A stretch of 54,288 nucleotides of DNA from contig NZ_BMNQ01000015.1 in the NCBI RefSeq assembly GCF_014646635.1, positions 1 to 54,288 of the forward strand. The letters run 5' to 3'. Source of the DNA: Lentibacillus kapialis. GTDB lineage: Bacteria > Bacillota > Bacilli > Bacillales > Amphibacillaceae. The notes beneath the pieces are model-generated. The model ran no database searches, was not told where the DNA came from, and worked only from the letters and a program-made list of their open reading frames with translations. The translations under genes and the position numbers were made by a program. This document shows positions 50,989 to 54,288 of the stretch, in pieces. Position 1 is the first letter of the stretch. Every line of letters begins with the position of its first letter.

Positions 50989-52053
50989 CTAGTTCTCTAA
51001 TTGCATGCGCTCACGAATAAGTGACGCCCTCAATACATCCCGTTCGTTAGGTGTCAGTGTCTTTTTAGCATATTGTTGCAGGAAACCGGGTTGTGTGAGC
51101 ACCATTAATTCGTTCAAAATATTCCTTGAAACATTTTCAATAATTCCTGAATCAATTCCCAGACGGACATCCGATAAACATTTTGCTGCTTCTTTTGATT
51201 CAATGATTCGGCTGCATGTCAACACGCCATAGGAACGATAAATCCGGTCCTCCAGCCTGATTGGCGACTGTTCCATAATGTCATTTCTTGCATTACGTTC
51301 GTGTTCAATAAGCTCACGGACAACACTCTGCAAATCTTCCACAATGTCCTCTTCTGATTTTCCGAGTGTTATTTGGTTGGATATCTGGAAAATATTACCT
51401 GTTGCCTGGCTGCCCTCTCCGTAGATGCCGCGAACAACCAGACCAAGCTGATTGATAGCGGGAATCAGCCGACTCATCTGCTGAGTCCAGGAAAGAGCGG
51501 GTAAGTGCATCATAACTGAAGCCCGCATACCCGTTCCCACATTCGTTGGACAGCCAGTCAAATATCCCCGTTGTTCATCAAAGGCGTAATCGATTTTCCC
51601 CTCTAACCAATCGTCCAGTTCAAAAACTTTTTTCAGTGCTTTGTTCAGCTGAGATCCGGGATAGTAAAGCTGTATGCGGAGGTGATCTTCCTCGTTCACC
51701 ATAATGGACACCTGTTCATTTTTAGATATAAGTACAGCTGATGCATGATTTGTTTCCGCCAGATGCGGGCTGATCAAATGCTTCTCAACTAAAACACGCC
51801 TTTCCACAGGAGTTAAATCTTTAATGGGGACAAATGCAAAATCACTATAGTCCTGAAATGATTGGTTTTCATACTCCGCACGGATGAATCCGTTTATATA
51901 TTGCAAATCCTTTTCAGTAGCCAGAATCGGAAATGCATACTGGGCAAAATTTCTGGCCAAACGTATCCTACTGCTTAACACAATGTCGCTGTCAGGCCCT
52001 TCCTCACGCATCCATGGGCTGATCGCTTCATTCATAAATTGCTGCAATGTCAT
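50989..52053 (-). CDS. mcsB: Protein arginine kinase McsB
   Basis: McsB phosphorylates arginines in CtsR and damaged proteins, marking them for ClpC-ClpP. The 354-residue product has the phosphagen-kinase fold with [16 protein letters not shown], the nucleotide-binding [19 protein letters not shown] and the TCSRIIES region. It overlaps the mcsA stop by 4 bp, consistent with the McsA-McsB complex. Confidence 0.97.
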   Translation of the reverse strand: MTLQQFMNEAISPWMREEGPDSDIVLSSRIRLARNFAQYAFPILATEKDLQYINGFIRAEYENQSFQDYSDFAFVPIKDLTPVERRVLVEKHLISPHLAETNHASAVLISKNEQVSIMVNEEDHLRIQLYYPGSQLNKALKKVFELDDWLEGKIDYAFDEQRGYLTGCPTNVGTGMRASVMMHLPALSWTQQMSRLIPAINQLGLVVRGIYGEGSQATGNIFQISNQITLGKSEEDIVEDLQSVVRELIEHERNARNDIMEQSPIRLEDRIYRSYGVLTCSRIIESKEAAKCLSDVRLGIDSGIIENVSRNILNELMVLTQPGFLQQYAKKTLTPNERDVLRASLIRERMQLEN

Positions 52054-52577
52054 GAATCGTCACCCCGTGTTTGTTTTTCTAACTCTTTAATTTTATCCCG
52101 GACAGTAGCGGCTTCTTCAAATGCTTCATTTTTAATCAAGCGCTGCAGTTCTTCCTTATAGGCATCCACTTGCTTCTTAACACGCATATCTCCACCGATG
52201 CGCGCCGGAATTTTCCCGTAATGCTTAGTATTGCCACTGTGGACACGGCGAAAGATAGGGTCAAGATTATCGGCAAACGTCTCATAACAAGCCGGACAAC
52301 CAAATTTGCCGACCCGCTTAAATTCTGAAAGTGTCATTTCACATTTCGGACATTGTACTTCCTTTACCTGCTGCCCAGTCGTGCTTTTTGGATTTTCAAA
52401 TGTTGAATGAAGCAACCCGGACAGTAAGTGATGTAATGAATAACCTTCCTCCGGGTAATTCATATATTCTTTTTCCTTTGCACAAACCTCGCACACATAA
52501 ACCTCTGCCTTTTCACCGTTGATCACTTGAGTGAAATGAAGTGTCGCCGGCCGTTCATGACATTCCTGGCATTCCAC
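52050..52577 (-). CDS. mcsA: McsB activator McsA
   Basis: McsA is the zinc-binding partner and activator of McsB. The 175-residue product has four Cys-x-x-Cys pairs (CQEC, CEVC, CPKC, CPAC) and a C-terminal UVR motif ([24 protein letters not shown]). It follows ctsR by 17 bp, in the standard order. Confidence 0.96.
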   Translation of the reverse strand: MECQECHERPATLHFTQVINGEKAEVYVCEVCAKEKEYMNYPEEGYSLHHLLSGLLHSTFENPKSTTGQQVKEVQCPKCEMTLSEFKRVGKFGCPACYETFADNLDPIFRRVHSGNTKHYGKIPARIGGDMRVKKQVDAYKEELQRLIKNEAFEEAATVRDKIKELEKQTRGDDS

Positions 52578-52594
52578 ATTGGTAACCCCCTTGA

Positions 52595-53062
52595 TTACTT
52601 GTTTAAATACTTCAATGTTGTGAATATCGACGTTAAAATTCGTGCCCGAATTTCATCACGCAACGGCAATTGAAATGCAAGCGTTTCTCTATCAATGGCA
52701 CTTAACATGATTTTTGCTTCACGTTCGGTTACCAAATCTTCTTCAATCAGCCGTTCAAGCACATCCAATGCCGACTGTTGTGAAACGCTCGGATTAATCA
52801 TTCCAATAATATCATCAATCAACGCCGCTTTGTCCTGATGTTTAATCCTTATAATCCGGATATATCCGCCGCCCCCCCGTTTACTTTCTACTATATATCC
52901 TTTTTCCACAGTAAAACGTGTTTTAATCACATAATTAATTTGGGACGGAACACATTGAAATTCCTCTGCCAATTCACTTCGCTTTATATCAATCATATCC
53001 CTGCCGGCAGATTCCAGGATTTGTTTTAAATGTTGTTCTATGATATCAGAAATATTTCGCAT
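52595..53062 (-). CDS. ctsR: Class III stress gene repressor CtsR
   Basis: CtsR represses clp genes and is inactivated by heat and McsB. The 155-residue product begins with the DNA-binding domain (IIEQHLKQIL, RSELAEEFQCVPSQINYVIKTRFTVEKGYIVESKRGGGGYIRI), including the glycine-rich wing that senses heat. It is the first gene of the operon and its own promoter carries CtsR heptads, so it is autoregulated. Confidence 0.97.
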   Translation of the reverse strand: MRNISDIIEQHLKQILESAGRDMIDIKRSELAEEFQCVPSQINYVIKTRFTVEKGYIVESKRGGGGYIRIIRIKHQDKAALIDDIIGMINPSVSQQSALDVLERLIEEDLVTEREAKIMLSAIDRETLAFQLPLRDEIRARILTSIFTTLKYLNK

Positions 53063-53107
53063 ATCTCCTCATCCTCTTCATCATTGGTGTCTACTCTTCT
53101 CAATTGC

Positions 53108-53166
53108 TTTGACTTTGACTAACTTTGACTATATTTCCATTATACTTCACACAAACAAAGATGCAA
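53108..53166 (-). promoter_or_regulatory. ctsR promoter with CtsR operator
   Basis: TTGCAT (53161-53166) and TATAAT (53139-53144) are 16 bp apart. Just downstream are two AGTCAAA heptads (53124-53130 and 53114-53120) with a 3-bp spacer, followed by a third partial GTCAAA (53108-53113). The consensus CtsR site is two RGTCAAA heptads with a 3-bp spacer. Confidence 0.9.
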
Positions 53167-53295
53167 GTCATCTTATCATTAAGATTAGACAACTTCAAAT
53201 CAATTAATACATCCCAACGGTTAGAGAATAATTGTAATTTGTTAATTATCAAAACAACATTTGGCTTAACACCTGCATGATCTTGTGATTATTTA

Positions 53296-53991
53296 TTATT
53301 TTCGTTCCGATATATTTTTAACATATTCAATTTTTGATATATCTTCAAAAAGCTCTAATTGGCTTAATTCTTTGTATGGTTCAATTTTAATGACAATATT
53401 TCGCAGTTCGCCATCAATCCTTTCAATATCCACTTGTTTAATCATGAGGGAGTAGGATTCAAAGACAGATACAACCTTATTAATTGTTAACCCGGGAAGG
53501 GCTGTTATTTCTATTTGATAAGGTTTTTTTCGCCTGAATAATTTTTCAAAATTATTCAGAAATATGAGACTAAGTAAGATAATAAAAGTTGTAAAAACAG
53601 CCGCAGCATACATACCGGATCCAACTACAAGCCCCAGTCCGGCGACTGTCCAAATCGACGCAGCAGTAGTCAGACCACGGATCGTTATTCCATTAACGAT
53701 AATTGTACCGGCACCCAAAAAACCAATACCGCTTATAACGTAAGACGGAATCCGGGCCGGGTCAAAGCGGATATTGTCATATGCCTGAATAAGTGTATCA
53801 AAGCCATATAATGACAGGAGCATCATCAAACACGCGCCCACCCCCACCAGTATATGAGTTCTAAAACCTGCAGAATGATTTTTTAATTCACGTTCAAACC
53901 CAATTAATCCAGATAAGATTAAGGCAATTACAATGCGTAACATAATAATATTAAAATGATCGCCGATAAGTTCATTTAAAAAGTCAACCAC
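53296..53991 (-). CDS. MgtC/SapB family membrane protein
   Basis: The product is 231 residues. Its N-terminal half has four or five membrane helices with the family motifs LIGFERELKNHSAGFRTHILVGVGA and GIGFLGAGTI and the TAASIWTVAGLGLVVG segment. The C-terminal cytoplasmic domain (about residues 150-231) is of the ACT-like type. Proteins of this family are linked to Mg2+ limitation or acid and membrane-potential homeostasis, but no transport function is proven. The start is GTG, with GGAGGGAGG upstream. It sits between the rrn terminator and ctsR. Confidence 0.9.
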   Translation of the reverse strand: MVDFLNELIGDHFNIIMLRIVIALILSGLIGFERELKNHSAGFRTHILVGVGACLMMLLSLYGFDTLIQAYDNIRFDPARIPSYVISGIGFLGAGTIIVNGITIRGLTTAASIWTVAGLGLVVGSGMYAAAVFTTFIILLSLIFLNNFEKLFRRKKPYQIEITALPGLTINKVVSVFESYSLMIKQVDIERIDGELRNIVIKIEPYKELSQLELFEDISKIEYVKNISERK

Positions 53992-54120
53992 CGATTGAAC
54001 CTCCCTCCTGCTGTATATAGCGTCTTACTTTAAACATATGAATGAAATCCGTTTAAATGCGATTGTATTATTTTCGTATACAGTATGGAAGCTACATACA
54101 CCTTTTACATCAGGAATAAT

Positions 54121-54159
54121 AAAAGAGGCTGATCCAATTTATGTTGGGTTCAGCCTCTT
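54121..54159 (-). terminator. Terminator of the rRNA operon
   Basis: AAGAGGCTGA and TCAGCCTCTT form a 10-bp stem, with a further CCAA/TTGG helix inside, and TTTTATTATT follows on the minus strand. It lies 7 bp beyond the 5S 3' end. Confidence 0.85.
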
Positions 54160-54165
54160 CTGTCA

Positions 54166-54282
54166 TGCCTGGCGGCGTCCTACTCTTGCAGGGGTTAAAC
54201 CCCAACTACCATCGGCGCTGGAGAGCTTAACTTCTGTGTTCGGCATGGGAACAGGTGTGTCCTCTCCGCTGTTGCTGCCAGA
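54166..54282 (-). rRNA. rrf: 5S ribosomal RNA
   Basis: The minus strand reads as a complete 5S rRNA of about 117 nt. It begins TCTGGCAGCAACAGCGGAG and contains the conserved loop ACACCTGTTCCCATGCCGAAC and the GAAGTTAAGCTCTCCAGCGCCGATGGTAGT region (shown in part by its ends), with complementary termini forming helix I. It is the last gene of an rrn operon whose 16S and 23S genes lie beyond the right edge. No tRNA follows it here. Confidence 0.93.
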
Positions 54283-54288
54283 CCTGTG

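Overview
The window is a chromosomal core region from a Firmicute of the Bacillaceae. The best inference is one of the moderately halophilic relatives of Oceanobacillus, Virgibacillus or Lentibacillus, but the genus cannot be fixed from this sequence. The reasons are a Bacillus-type gene order, a zinc-binding S14, C4-type L33 and L36, the sporulation sigma factor SigH, the ctsR-mcsA-mcsB-clpC operon, a T-box ahead of cysE-cysS and an L10 leader. Almost every gene is on the minus strand, so the window is the reverse complement of the usual origin-proximal map. Transcription should be read from the right end leftwards.

Right to left, the layout is as follows. A 5S rRNA gene and rrn terminator (54.1-54.3 kb) are followed by an mgtC-family gene and then the class III stress operon ctsR-mcsA-mcsB-clpC, with CtsR heptads at its promoter and a terminator after clpC. 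Next come radA, yacL, gltX, a cysteine T-box, cysE-cysS-mrnC-rlmB-rae1, sigH, rpmG-secE, nusG, rplK, rplA, rplJ-rplL, rsmC, rpoB, rpoC, rplGB, rpsL-rpsG-fusA and tuf. The S10-spc-alpha ribosomal superoperon follows (rpsJ to rplQ, with secY, adk and infA embedded). It is followed by the energy-coupling factor genes ecfA1-ecfA2-ecfT, truA and rplM-rpsI.

The left 2.1 kb is accessory DNA. It holds a frameshifted ISL3-type transposase, a C-terminal relic of an ImmA/IrrE metallopeptidase, and an apparently intact tyrosine recombinase whose 3' end faces the 3' end of rpsI. Three tandem 11-bp repeats lie between the recombinase and rpsI and look like integrase arm sites. I read this as one end of an integrated and partly decayed element that uses the rpsI 3' end as its attachment site.

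Compared with the Bacillus subtilis order, four genes are missing from their usual places: map (between adk and the KOW-protein gene), disA (between radA and yacL), and ispD and ispF (between yacL and gltX). An mgtC gene is added between the 5S rRNA and ctsR.

I do not see a wholly new enzymatic system. The more unusual material is in the non-coding DNA. There is a roughly 90-bp dispersed repeat in two copies, each placed directly after an intrinsic terminator. Switch-like overlapping hairpins lie between rpoB and rpoC, and rpoB has a leader of nearly 0.5 kb rich in inverted repeats. A terminator precedes a weakly initiated nusG. All promoters, leaders and terminators below were identified by eye.
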